Positions 32,222 to 43,524 of a stretch of DNA of 64,000 bases are shown here, in pieces. The stretch covers positions 49,935,052-49,999,051 of the forward strand of contig CM067549.1 of NCBI GenBank assembly GCA_034509755.1, written 5' to 3'. The notes beneath the pieces are model-generated. The model worked only from the letters and a program-made list of their open reading frames with translations. It was not told the origin of the DNA and made no database searches. How positions within the stretch are numbered: position 1 is the first letter of the stretch; every line of letters begins with the position of its first letter. A program made the translations under genes and the position numbers. Source of the DNA: Anisodus tanguticus. Taxonomy: Eukaryota > Streptophyta > Magnoliopsida > Solanales > Solanaceae.

Positions 32222-35200
32222 CTACTCCTCGATACTCGACCTCCACATTGGAGCCCAATAAAATAGCCTGACGTTTAGCCGACCAAGAGACCAAGTTATC
32301 ACCAAAAAATATACAATAACCAGATGTCGAACATCTGGTATCTGGACATCCACCCTAATCAGCATCTGTATAAGACATGAGAGTAGATACAAATGATGGA
32401 TATAAGTGCAAACCATAATCAAGAGTGCCCTGAATGTAACGCACAATGCGTTTGAGAACGTGCATGTGTTTGTCCCTCGGATCATGCACAAATAAACACA
32501 TCTGCTGCACTGCATAAGTAATATCAGGCCTCGTGAATGTAAGATACTGAAGAGCCCCTGCAAGACTGCGATAGTGGGAGAAATCCTCGTAAGGTGTGCT
32601 AGAATTAGCATTCAACTTCGATTTGGTGTCAACCGGAGTAAGAGATGACTTACAGAATGACATGCCAGCCCGTTCAATTATCTCAGCTGCATACTTTCTC
32701 TGGGATAGAAATAGACCACATGCATGACGAGTTACAACTATACCCAAAAAATAACTCAAAGGCCCAAGCTTTCATAGCAAATTCGGAGCTGAGAAGAGAC
32801 ATGATAGACTTGCGCAGTTTATTAGAAGAGGCAGTCAATATAATATCATCCACATATAACAGAATGATAGCCAGAAAAGTACCACGACGATAGATGAACA
32901 GAGAATGATCAGACCTGTTGTGAGAAAACCCAATAGTAGACACATAATCTGCAAATCTTTTGTACTAGGCCCGAGGGGCCTGTTTTAGCCCATACAAGGA
33001 CTTCTTCAGCAAACAGACATGGTTAGGATGATTGGGGTCCCTGAAACTCAAGGGATGATGCATGTATACCGTTTCTTTGAGATCACCATGTAAGAACGCA
33101 TTTTTCACGTCCAGCTGATGAATGGGCCAAGCTTTGGAGAGAGCCAGACTGAGAATAGTGCGAATAGTTTCCATTTGACCACCGGACTAAATGTCTCTCC
33201 ACAATCCACGCCAACCTGATGAGTTTTGACATCACCTACAAGACGAACCTTATGCCTCTCAAAACAACCATCAGATTTTTTCTTATGAGTAAAAATCCAC
33301 ATAGAACGAATCACATTAACACCAGACGGACGGGGCACCAACTCCTACGTCTTATTTTCAATAAGAGCATTATATTCATCATCCATGTCCATTTTCCAAT
33401 TTGGGTCATGAAGGGAAGACATAGGGTTACGTGGTAGGAGTGATTTAGTGATATTAGAATTGAGATTAAAATGTCTCTTTGGTTTAAAAATACCCCGTTG
33501 GCTACGAGTAACGGGCCCTTGACTCGCAATAGAAGTGGGCCAAAACTAGGTCGGTATGGTGATGTTAGAACTGGATCGGTTTGGAAGGAGCATGCTCGAG
33601 TTAGGAGGTAGGTCAGCAGGCAGTGGACCTGCTGGCAGACTTGGATGACGGACAAAAATTAGGCCAGCAGGCAGTGGGCCTGCTGGCTAGAATTGAACAT
33701 GGAAATGACTATATGGGCTAGTGGGGTACTGGTCAGTCAGTGTCTGCTGGTCCAGATCTTGAGACGGGGGTTGGGTCGAATGGTGGACCACATATGGTGA
33801 GAGCCCATCATCCAAAAAATTTAAGGAATTAGACACGAAATTATTCAACTTAGCAAATGGAAATTGGGTTTCATAAAAAATTATATGGTGATGAATGATG
33901 ATTTTATTAGAGGATAAATCATAACATTTATAACCACGATGATTAGAAGGATAACCCAAAAACACATAAGCGGTAGAGTGGGCTTGTAGTTTGTTTATTG
34001 TAGTGGAGGAAAAGAGAGGATAGCATAAACACTCAAACACCCTAAGATGAGAATAAGACAGATCTTTGTGATAAAGAATTTTGAGTGGAGATTGGTATGC
34101 TAATCCTTTGCTACGGAGTATGTTAAGAAGGTAAGTGGTCATTTGTAATGCATGATGCCAAATGAAGGTAGTAATTAAGCATGGACTAGTAATGTTCGAA
34201 CAATATTATTAATGGTGCGTATTTTTCGCTCGGCTTTCCCATTTTGTGAGGATGTATGTAGACAAGAAAACTGGAAAGATATACCATTAATGTTACAAAA
34301 TTCTCTAAATGGTCTATAATCAAATTCCCTTCCATTATCACATTGAATGTTTTTTATTTTCCGTTCAAATTGGGTACGGATGAATGCTCTAAACATAGGA
34401 ATGTGGAATAAACTTGAGACTTTTTAGATAACGGAAAAGTCCACAAAAAAATAGAATAATCATCCAAAATAACACATAATAACGGTGGCCCAAAGAGCTC
34501 AAAACGGGAGATGTCCACAAATCACTATGAATAATATCAAATGACAATAAAGTACTAGAATTGAAGGCAACAACGATATTTTAACATGTTTCCCAAGCGA
34601 ACAAGAAGGACAAACATTAGTATTACACATACTATTACACTCAATAAAATTATTATTTTTAAGAGAGGAAAGAACAGATGCTCCCGGATGACCCAAACTT
34701 GCATGTCATAAGGAAGGTGCTAAAGAGACAAACGTAGATGGTGTGGCTTGATTAGTGGTGATGGGATATAGCTCGCTCCTACTATTACATCTAATTAGAG
34801 GTATCCCCATCGTGAAATCCTTCACAGAAAATCCAAAGGGGTCAAAGTAAACAGAAACCCAGTTATCAGTTGTAAATTTACGAACAGACACCAATTTTTT
34901 TTATTAGTTGAGGACCATGAAAGACATTTTTCAAGGCTAAAGGTGGGTTAAGGGGAGATAAAGTTGTGTGATCATAACCACGAATTGGAATTGAATTACC
35001 ATTACCAACAACGATAACACAATTTTTTCTCAAATTGAAATAAGACGAGAGATTACAGGCGCAGACGTCATATGAGAAGTGGCACCGGTGCCCATGTACC
35101 AATTTGCATCCGGAGGATTTAATCCAAGTGTGTGGATCACTGCCTCGCTATCCGTGGGAGTCGGGGCCAGTGCTGGGCCCGCAGTAGCGAAGGCCTGCTG

Positions 35201-36246
35201 TAGCTGAGGCCTAAGCAGGCCAGTCTGTTGCCAGGGCCTATTCCGTGAAGACCCTGTCTGCTGGAATTCATTGGGCCTGGCCCAATACGGTGCTAGACCA
35301 AGCGAAAACTGTGGATTGGACCACTGCCACTTTCCTAGCCCCACGACCATTGTGCACTGGCCCAAGGCTGTGACCAGTGGTGTTGTGGCCCAGTCTGCTA
35401 GCCACTGCCGCTCCATCCTCCGCCACTGCTACCTCTACCGCCGCAACTGCCACCACCACCGCCGCGGCCACCACGATAATTTTTCTACCATTTTTTTTAT
35501 TTTGGCCCCTTTTGCAGCCACCATTGTTACTGTTTTGGCTAGAATTTTCCGAGAATGAGTGATGGTCATCGATGTCGCGTGATGTGGCTACCATGGCGGA
35601 ATTGGCTCCGGTTGCTGCCTTTTTAGCCGACCCACCTTCTTCTAAGGTGAGCATGAACCGTGCTTGGTAGAACAGCGGGAGAGATTGCTTTGACAAAGAA
35701 GAGTTCCTATGCCATTATAAGCCTCGGAGAGGCCTACAACCATCTGAAGAACAAGACGATCATTAGTGACGGGCGCGCCAACGTTCTTGAGTTGAACCGA
35801 AAACTCCTTGAGCCTTTGACAATAGGCTTAGGCATTTGGAAAATCCTCCATGTTTATGTGGGAGAATTCCTGCTCAAGGGTTAAGACACGAAATTTTTGT
35901 TATCTTGGAATATATCACGCAACCTATTCCAAGCTTCTATTGTCATGGCGTCGGATTCAATAATAGTCTGCAAGAGGTCCGTAGAGATGGTGGAATAAAT
36001 CTATTGGAGTACCATAGCATCAAGAGTTGCCCACAACTCTATTTCATCATCGGTGGTAGGCACCTTCTTCTTGCCTTTTTCCGGTGGGACGATGTGATGG
36101 AGGACTCTATTAGACAGTGTGTAAATTTTAAATAGCTCTGCCCACGTCGCGTATTGGACGTTTTCTATCTCAAGAATAATAGGGATGTTGTTCTTGATAT
36201 TGGAGACTGTAAGGGGAGGATGAAATGTGTTCTTTGTGGTAGACAT
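32222..36246 (-). pseudogene. copia gag-pol remnant of element C
   Basis: Starts at ATG 36246 (gag: YATWAELFKIYTLSNRVLHH). The protease near 35100 reads WYMGTGATSHMT, where the catalytic Asp of the family DTGA is Gly. The GAG-pre-integrase follows at 34499-34696 (MGHPGASVLSSL, CPSCSLGKHVK), then the integrase core at 34175-34396 (NIQCDNGREFD, SSQNGKAERKIRTI). RT lies at 32683-33174: QLDVKNAFLHGDLKETVYM, LLKKSLYGLKQAPRA, and an intact LYVDDIIL. RNase H is at 32222-32760 (YLTFTRPDITYAVQQM). Stops and frameshifts separate the pieces. The gag C-terminal region (35270-35560) is rich in alanine/valine because of GCC/GTG runs. Confidence 0.9.
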
Positions 36247-36367
36247 GATGAAAGAACAAGAGAAGAATTAGGAATTCAGAAAAAAAAATTGAAGGGAGGG
36301 GGGTAGTTACGTCCGGCGGAAGCAAAATTTTGGAGAAGAAAAAGTTTGCCTTAGACCGCTGATACCA

Positions 36368-36588
36368 TGAAAGAATAATTATCGTGATTATTTTTATTAA
36401 TGTAAAAGGTATATATACATGATATACAATATTTAATTATTGAAATTAAATCTATCTTTTCCTAATACAAGACGACTACTTTTTCCTAATACAAGACTAC
36501 TACCATAATTACATTTGTACAAGAATTCTAACAGGGCTATACAAAATATATATGGAATTTACATGATATATACGTGTATATTCTTTCA
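36368..36588 (-). repeat. 5' LTR of element C
   Basis: 221 bp with inverted ends TGAAAGAATA / TATTCTTTCA. It contains an internal direct duplication TTTTCCTAATACAAGAC(G)ACTAC at 36460-36501 that is absent from the other LTR. Confidence 0.9.
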
Positions 36589-36829
36589 GTAACTAAACCA
36601 AAGACAAAACTAATACTCCATTTGGTTATCTTAGTTTGACTTGGCACGGAATTTAAGAAATAAATAAAGACTTTTGAAATGTGTGGTTCAAAATAAGCCT
36701 TAAATATTTGTGTGGCTCCATTACGACAGTTCTCTTCATCGGAAAAGACTTCAAATACATAATCAACAAATTTAACTTCAAGTCTGAATATTCAAGGTTG
36801 ATATATTTATGTTACCTTCTTTTCCCCTC

Positions 36830-39800
36830 TCCCCTCGCTGCTCCCTCCATTAACGCCGACAAACAACCCCACCAGCCCCATCGCCGCCATCATCCTCCAC
36901 CCCCAGATCTACCCCACCTCCGCACCGGAGCTCTAAGCTTTGGTGAAACCCAGTAGCCAACAGTCACCATACTGATCCACCGCCACATTAACACCGGAGC
37001 TTTGGTGAACAAATTTTTTTGCTCTATTTTTGCAGGTACCACCAGATCTGCCACGACGTACATCCGGGTTCTATCTCTCCGTTCTCCCGCCTAGCATCTG
37101 GGTACAAAAGTTTCGGCAGGAAACAAGGATTTTAGGCAGTGAACAGTGTGTTCCGGCGTGTGAACATTGATTTTCGGCGTGTGAACAGGTTCTATCAGCC
37201 TGGAGTTGGTACCTCCAGTTTCCCGTACTCAATATTTGTCTTTTTCCTTGTAGTTAAATTCTTGCGTGTTGCATTTTATTGAATCTTGACTTGATATTCT
37301 TGCCTTTATTCTTCTTGTCCTTTGCTTTATCATTTTGGTCTGTAGTAGCCTGACTTACCTCTAGATTTTTGCTAATTTGTGCTTTAGTATTGGTTCCCGT
37401 GTGTGTTAACGTTAACCTTTGACTAGTATTTTTTGTTTATTTTAGTGGCTTTGGTGAATGATGGTAGACTATAGTCATGTTCTCGGTCGGGGACGGGGGC
37501 GAGGGTTAGGGGGTAAGTGGGGTAAGAGAGATGCTAGGCTGAAAATAGGGTCTTCGAACATTGAGACTTTAACGGAAAAGTCCATAGAGCTAGTTAATAT
37601 TCTTAAGAAGATGAGGATTAATATAGCCTGTGTCTAGGAGACCAAATGGTAGGACATAAGGCCAACGATGTAGACGGGTATAAGTTATGGTTCTCAGGTA
37701 GGTTGAAGTATAGGAATGGGGTAGGCATTTTGGTAGACAACGAGCTACGTGATCAGGTGGTAGATGTTAGGAGGGTCAATAACAGGATGATGTCGATTAC
37801 GTTGGTAGTTGGATGGTTCACTATGAACATTATTAGTGCGTATGCGTCGTAGGCGGTCTTGAACGGGGATTAGAAGAGGTGATTTTGGGAAGATTTGGAT
37901 GAAGTGGTGTAAGGTATAACACCCACTGAGAAGTTATTTGTAGGAGGGAATTTCAATGGACATATCGGGGCACTTCCAGGGGGTTATGAAGACGTGCATG
38001 GAGGTTTTGGCCTTAGGGATAGAAACGGGGGAGGTGTCTCACTTATAGAGTTTGCTAGTGCTTTTGGGATGGTGATAGCCAATTCGAGGTTCCTGAAGAA
38101 TGAGGAGAATTTGATGACTTTCCATAGTTCGGTGGCTAAGAATCCGATAGACTTTTTGCTCCCTAGGAAGGTTGACAACGGTCTTTGTAATGACTGCAAG
38201 ATTATTCTGAAAGTGTATCTTACAACCCGATATAAGCTTTTGGTGATGGATTTGGAAATAAAGATGGAGAAGAAGATGAGGGTTATGGATGACAAGTTAA
38301 GAATCAAATGAGTGAGTTTGACCATGGCTAGTGCAAAGGAGATGAGGGAGAGGTTGATGACCAAGAGGGCTTGGGGGAGTAGTGGGGATGCAATCGGTAT
38401 GTGGGACAAGACAACTAGTTGCATTCAGGAGGTAGATAGAGAAGTGGTAGGGGTCTAGCGAGGTAGCCGTGGTGGGCATCGAGGGGACTGGTAAAGTTCA
38501 AGAGAAGGTGGAAGCGAAAAAAATGGTGTATGCAAAATTGGTAGAAAGCAAGGATGAGGTGGAGAAGTGGACAAATAGGGAATTGTATAAGATTGCAAGG
38601 AATGAGGCAAAGGTAGAGGTTACGGTGGTGAAAACGACGGCTTTTGAATGTATGTATGTGGAATTAGAGGAAAATGTGGGGATAAGAAGTTGTACAGACT
38701 ATCCAAGGTGATGGAGATGAAGGCCTGGGACTTGGATCACATGAGGTGCATCAAGGACGATGACGACAAAGTACTGGTGGAGTACGCACATATTAGGCGG
38801 GGGTGACAGTCTTACTTTCATAAACTCTTGAACAAAAAAAGAAGATAGAGACATTGTGTTGGGAGATCTAGAGCAATCTGGTAGGTACCAAGATTTTGGG
38901 TATTGTGGAATTATTAAGGTTCAGGGTGTTATTCGCAAAATGCACAGGGGACGAGCGACTGGCTTGATGAGATCTCAGTTGAATTTTGGAAGAGCGCAGG
39001 CAGGGCAGGTTTGGAGTGGCTGACGGAGTTGTTTAACGTCATTTTTAAGACAATAAGAATGCCCGAAGAATAGAGGTGGGGTACAATGATTCATTTGTAC
39101 AAGAACAAATGTGATATCCAGAGTTGCAACAACTATAGGGGTATCAAGTTGCTAAGCCACACTATAAAAGTTTGGGAAAGAGTCGTGGAGATGAGGGTGA
39201 GAAGAGGCGTGTATATTTCTGAGAACCAGTTTGGATTCATGCCAGGGCATTCGACTACAGAAGCCATTCGACTTATTAGGAGGTTGGTGGAGCAATATAG
39301 GGAGAGGAAGAGAGACTTACATATGGTTTTCATCGACATCGAGAAGGCATACGACAAAGTCCCTAGGGAGGTTCTGTGGAGATGTTTGGAGGTTAGAGGT
39401 GTACATGTGGCGTACACTAGGACAATTAAAGATATTTATGATGGAGCCAAGACCAAGGTACGGACAGTAGAAGGAGACTAGGAGCACTTCCCAGTGATGA
39501 TGGGGTTGTACCAGTGATCAACTTTTAGCCCATTCCTATTTGCCTTGGTGATGGATGGACTGACGCGACAAATCCAATGAGAGGTGTCATGGTGTATGTT
39601 ATTCGCAAACAACATAGTCCTGATTGATGTGACTCACAGCGTAGTGAACGCTAAGCTGGAGGTTTAGAGACAGTCTCTGAAGTCTAAAGGGTTCAGGCTA
39701 AGTAGGACCAAGACAGAATACTTGGAGTGCAAGTTCAGTAACAGGAGCGACCTTGAGATAGGCATAGATGTGAGGCTTGGTACCCAGGTCATTCCAAAGA

Positions 39801-40732
39801 AAGAAAGCTTCAAGTACCTGGGGTCTATTATCCAAGAGAATAGAGAGATTAATGACGATGTCACACATTATATTAGGGCAGGGTAGATGAAATGGAGGCT
39901 CGCATCTGGAGTCTTGTGCGATAAAAAGGTGCCACCAAAACTTAAAGGCAAGTTCTATCGGGTGGTGATTAGACCGACTATGTTGTATGAGGAAAAGTGG
40001 CCGGTCAAGACTTCGCATACCCAAAATATGAAAGTTGCGGAGATGAGGATGCTAAAATGGATGTGTGGGCATACAAGGAGGGATAGAATTAAAAATGATG
40101 ATATCCGGGACAGAGTGGGAGTGGCCTCGGTGGAGGATAAGATGCGGGAAGTGAGGTTGAGATGATTTGGGCATGTGCAGAGGAGAGACACAAATGCCCA
40201 GTGCGGAGGTGTGAGAGGTTTGGCTATGGATGGGTACATGAGTGGTAGAGGTAGGCCAAAGAAGTATTGGGTAGAGGTGATTAGACGGGATATGGCGCAG
40301 GTGCAACTCACTGAGGACAGGTCCTTAGATAGGGGGTTATGGAGGACACAGATTAGGGTAGTAGGTAGTCCAGCGTAGTCCTACATACACTTACAAACTG
40401 GTAGTTGTAGTGTTATTATTGTAGGCCCGCTTAGCCTATCATACTAGTAGTCATAGTACTGCTTTATAGTCCTCTGTCGTTTGATGTATGTTGCTATGTG
40501 TATTTTGTTTGTCTTATTTTCCTGTACTAGTTATTTTTTCTTTTTCAGAATTCGCTATCATGACTTAGTTGCTTTGTTTGTCTTACTTTGCTTGTGCTTG
40601 TGCTTTGTCTTGAGCCGATGGTATCTCGGAAACAGCCGCTCTACCTACCAAGGTAGAGATAAGGTCTGCGTACACTCTACCCTCCCAGACCCCACGTTGT
40701 GGGATTTCATTGGGTATGTTGTTGTTGTTGTA
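36830..40732 (+). mobile_element. near full-length RTE-type LINE
   Basis: About 3.9 kb. It has a C-rich 5' leader (CCCCACCAGCCCCATCGCCG), an endonuclease region at 37540-38300, reverse transcriptase at about 38990-39860, a C-terminal part to 40370, and the 3' tail ending GGGTATGTTGTTGTTGTTG at 40732. The exact 5' end is uncertain and could be as far left as 36717. No target duplication could be read. Confidence 0.85.
37453..40378 (+). pseudogene. RTE LINE endonuclease/reverse transcriptase remnant
   Basis: Endonuclease: IGSSNIETLTEKSIELVNIL followed by NIACV-stop-ETKW, then KYRNGVGILVDNELRDQVVD and KLFVGGNFNGHIG. RT: SCNNYRGIKLLSHTIKVWER, SENQFGFMPGHSTTEAIRL, MVFIDIEKAYDKVPREVL. The active site reads FANNIVLID (family FADD), so both catalytic aspartates are lost. 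C-terminal: EMRMLKWMCGHTRRDRIKND and GRGRPKKYW. There are many stops. One continuous open piece, 39086-39481, spans RT fingers and palm. Confidence 0.9.
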
Positions 40733-41081
40733 AATCATCTCATAAAGTTAAATTGTTTCGAAATATAGAAATATACCAATTTTTTTGAATAAAGTAATAA
40801 GAAAAATAGAACAATTTTTTAAAACATAGAGAGTATGTTTTACCCGTATAGATCTTTTTCTCCAATATACCCTATTTTTATATGAATTTCAAGAGATTTG
40901 GTCTTTCAACAACTCCTTTTTATGTGAGTTGAGACTACCTTTTTCAGGCCTGGATTAGAATATTTATCAATGAGTTCACCATCTATATATTATATATTCC
41001 ACTCTATAAGGTCATCCGGTATAACAATCTTTCATTATAATAATTATTTTTTTCTGTGATATCGATTTTTTATGTTATGTG

Positions 41082-41317
41082 TACTCTCTTCATCTAAATT
41101 TATATGACATCATTTCCTTTTAAATTTGTCCCAAATAAAATATCATCTTTCTATAATTAGAAATAACTTGACTTTAAAATTTCCATTTTACGCTTAATGA
41201 AATAATTTATAGCCGCACAAATAAGATTGCTATGGACCATAAAGTTTAAAATCTTTCTTTCTCTTTAAATTTTATGTCAAGTCAAACGGTGCCACATAAT
41301 TTGAGATAGAGAGAGTA
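41082..41317. repeat. Stowaway-like MITE
   Basis: Ends TACTCTCTTCATCTAAATTT and ATTTGAGATAGAGAGAGTA are inverted relatives, with TA at both borders. The interior matches the common family in reverse orientation (ACATAATTTG, TTAAATTTTATGTCAAGTCA). Confidence 0.7.
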
Positions 41318-41513
41318 ATATTACATGTTCTCTATAATAACATGTTGTAATATCAATCAAAAAAATGTTCAAACAAACGAAATCGTTATAAAGAAGTTGG
41401 ACTGTATATGCCGGGGAAAAATTTACTTTGTATATACAATATGATTTATGATGAAAGAATTTGGATAAAGTCTCTTCCATTCCTCTAAGCCCCCACCCCC
41501 ACCCCCACCCAAC

Positions 41514-41515
41514 CC

Positions 41516-41582
<67 letters not shown>

Positions 41583-41583
41583 A
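41514..41583 (+). repeat. ten perfect CCCTCAA heptamers
   Basis: Ten uninterrupted 7-bp units, preceded by an ACCCCC-rich run at 41490-41512. The unit differs by one base from the plant telomere repeat CCCTAAA. Confidence 0.97.
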
Positions 41584-42188
41584 CCTTCACTCATAATCTC
41601 ATTTTATCTTCAATGCATGCTATTTATATCTTTGCTCAATGTTATTATATTTGGTTTCTTATAATGTTCGATATTTGTATTGGAGCTCAATTAATCTGAA
41701 TTCGCGTAGTACATGACTTTGGGGTGAAGCGCTCCCTACAAAAAAAATTACATATCCAGAGCTCGAAATCAAGACTTTTGATAAAGAAAAAAACAGTCTC
41801 ATCCGTTGCACCACATACTTTGGTACGCATATAAAACTATCCCTGAATTATAATCATAATCCTGGGACTAATTTATCTCATCTAGGAGATGAGATAAAAT
41901 AATCTAGGGTTAATGAGATAAGGTGGGATATCTCATCTTTGAGTTTGAGCTTCATTTTATACTTTGTTTGGTACAAGATATAAATTTATCACATAATAAA
42001 TTTTTACCTTCTATCAAACATGATACAAAATTAATCTCAAAATTAGTGCCGAAATATTCCACCTTATACCATGTACCAACCGACCCCTAATGGCCAACTT
42101 TCTCACGTGGTATCGTTGGTGTTATAATTTGGCATACTCTTCCTCTGGCAAAACCAAATGAGACAATTTGGAGAGCTTCACACAATCC
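41584..42188. other. intergenic, with a probable MITE at about 41845-42090
   Basis: The stretch 41845-42090 contains TAATCCTGGGACTAATTTAT, GGGATATCTCATC, TTGTTTGGTACAAGATATAA and ends TGTACCAACCGACCCCTAA. It resembles the element at 56796-56978. No gene was seen. Confidence 0.4.
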
Positions 42189-42362
42189 GTGGCGGAGCCA
42201 CGTGCATCTAAGGGGTGTGGACCGATATTCCTTCATCGAAAAATTAAATTGCGTTAATTGAATAAATTTTTTTTTATATATATATATACTATATATTAAC
42301 TTTTCTTATTTTTTTTATAAATTTACTTTTTTATATTTTAATAAAAATTGTGGCTCCGCCAC
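42189..42362. repeat. MITE with GTGGCGGAGCCAC ends
   Basis: GTGGCGGAGCCAC at 42189-42201 is mirrored by GTGGCTCCGCCAC at 42350-42362. The ends are GC-rich and the interior is A/T-rich. It is a non-coding 174-bp element; the superfamily is uncertain because no clear target duplication is seen. Confidence 0.75.
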
Positions 42363-43129
42363 ATACACACCATCTTTTAAAACCATTAGCTAGTGACTGA
42401 GCCACGATATTAGTGATTGACTGATTTCTGTTCACTTGTTGGAACTAGTTTATTATAAAACGTGGACGAATTGAAAGCAGATATATTATGAGTCATGTAA
42501 CATGGCCAACAAAGCTATTGTTAGGGTGCATGTACTATATACAGTAACCGTAAAAAATTGTAATAGGACGAATATAATCTTTCATCCTTTAATTATAAAT
42601 TTAAGAATCAAGTTTTAAATAAAAATAAGAGTTTTTTCTTTTCTTAAGCAATGTAAACTCAAATTAGTTGAGATTTCAATACAAATATATGACACTTAGT
42701 GAAAAATCAAAAAATTACTATCACCATTTAATTCTATGTGTCTTAGTTTGATTGACAAAAAGTTTAAGAAACTAAGACTTTTGAATCTCGTAGCCTTAAA
42801 TTAAAGTACATATTTTTTCCATCTCAATTTATGTGATATATTTTTATTTTTAATCAGTTCCAAAAAAAAAATGCATATTTCTATATATTTAGTAACAAAC
42901 AATTTAAGCTTTTTTATTTTACCTTAATTGACTGATTTTTAAAGCCACAAAAATCTCTATAGCTTATTTTAAATCATAAATTTCAAAAATCTTCCTTTCT
43001 TAAATTTTGTATTCAGTCAAATACCTATTGAGACGAAGTTAATGTATCAATATTCTTTAATTTATAATCTTAAACAAGTCATGTCATGTGAAACAATAAT
43101 ATTAGAGAATTATTAAATATAAAAAATAA
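42363..43129. other. intergenic, with a decayed Stowaway-like repeat at about 42812-43045
   Basis: TTTTTCCATCTCAATTTATG and CCTATTGAGACGAAGTTAAT near 42815 and 43022 are loosely inverted. No gene was seen. Confidence 0.4.
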
Positions 43130-43327
43130 ACTTATGGATATTATCATATATTGTGGACTTTAGGAGAAATATTAAGACTAATAACTTTGGGACCAAGTCA
43201 ATTATCTCCTATAAATAGATATGTTCCCCTCATTGTATTTCATCCTTCAAGAGAAATAAAGAAATCTCCTCCCTTTCTCCACAATATTATTGTTCTAGTT
43301 TTATTCTAATTTTATTATTTTATAACA
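43130..43327 (+). repeat. 5' LTR of element D
   Basis: About 198 bp; its first two bases are changed (AC instead of TG). It contains TCCTATAAATAGATATG, a plausible TATA box. Confidence 0.85.
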
Positions 43328-43524
43328 CGTTATCAGCATGAGACTCTGTCATTTTGAGTTTAGTTTTCTATTTCAAACGCAATTCTTGAAGTTACACGAG
43401 TGTAAGATTAATGTTCTCTTACCATGGATCTGCCCCTTAACATATTACTCCACAGAGGAGCTAAGGTAAGTGGTTACTTGAGCACTTATTTTTAAAAGGT
43501 TACAAACCAACAGAGAAAGCATTA

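Larger units (their letters stand above)
31703..36588 (-). mobile_element. Ty1/copia retrotransposon (element C), decayed but with both LTRs
   Basis: In element orientation the 5' LTR is 36368-36588 and the 3' LTR about 31703-31895. The primer-binding site beside the 5' LTR reads TGGTATCAGCGG on the minus strand, close to the initiator tRNA-Met complement TGGTATCAGAGC. The polypurine tract is GACTGCGGGGGTG beside the 3' LTR. Flanks are GTAAC (36589-36593) and GTAAA (31698-31702), a target duplication with one mismatch. The domain order gag, protease, integrase, RT, RNase H is that of copia. Its gag start resembles the element at 63277. Confidence 0.9.
36614..40835. repeat. Stowaway-like MITE split by a LINE (36614-36716 and 40733-40835)
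   Basis: The left half starts TACTCCATTTGGTTATC and contains GTGTGGTTCAAAATAAGCC and TTAAATATTTGTGTGGCT. The right half starts TAAATCATCTCATAAAG, continues with TTTCGAAATATAGAAATA and ends CATAGAGAGTA. In other copies of this family (compare 3660-3770) these two halves are contiguous. The LINE occupies the middle. Confidence 0.7.

Noticed and set aside
35271..35562. Plus-strand frames rich in alanine/threonine
   Set aside because: Antisense of the copia gag C-terminal GCC/GTG-rich region of element C.
41514..41583. Interstitial telomere
   Set aside because: The unit is CCCTCAA, not CCCTAAA; no canonical telomeric unit is mixed in.
41461..41664. Open frame with STLNPQP repeats
   Set aside because: Product of translating the CCCTCAA minisatellite; there is no gene context.
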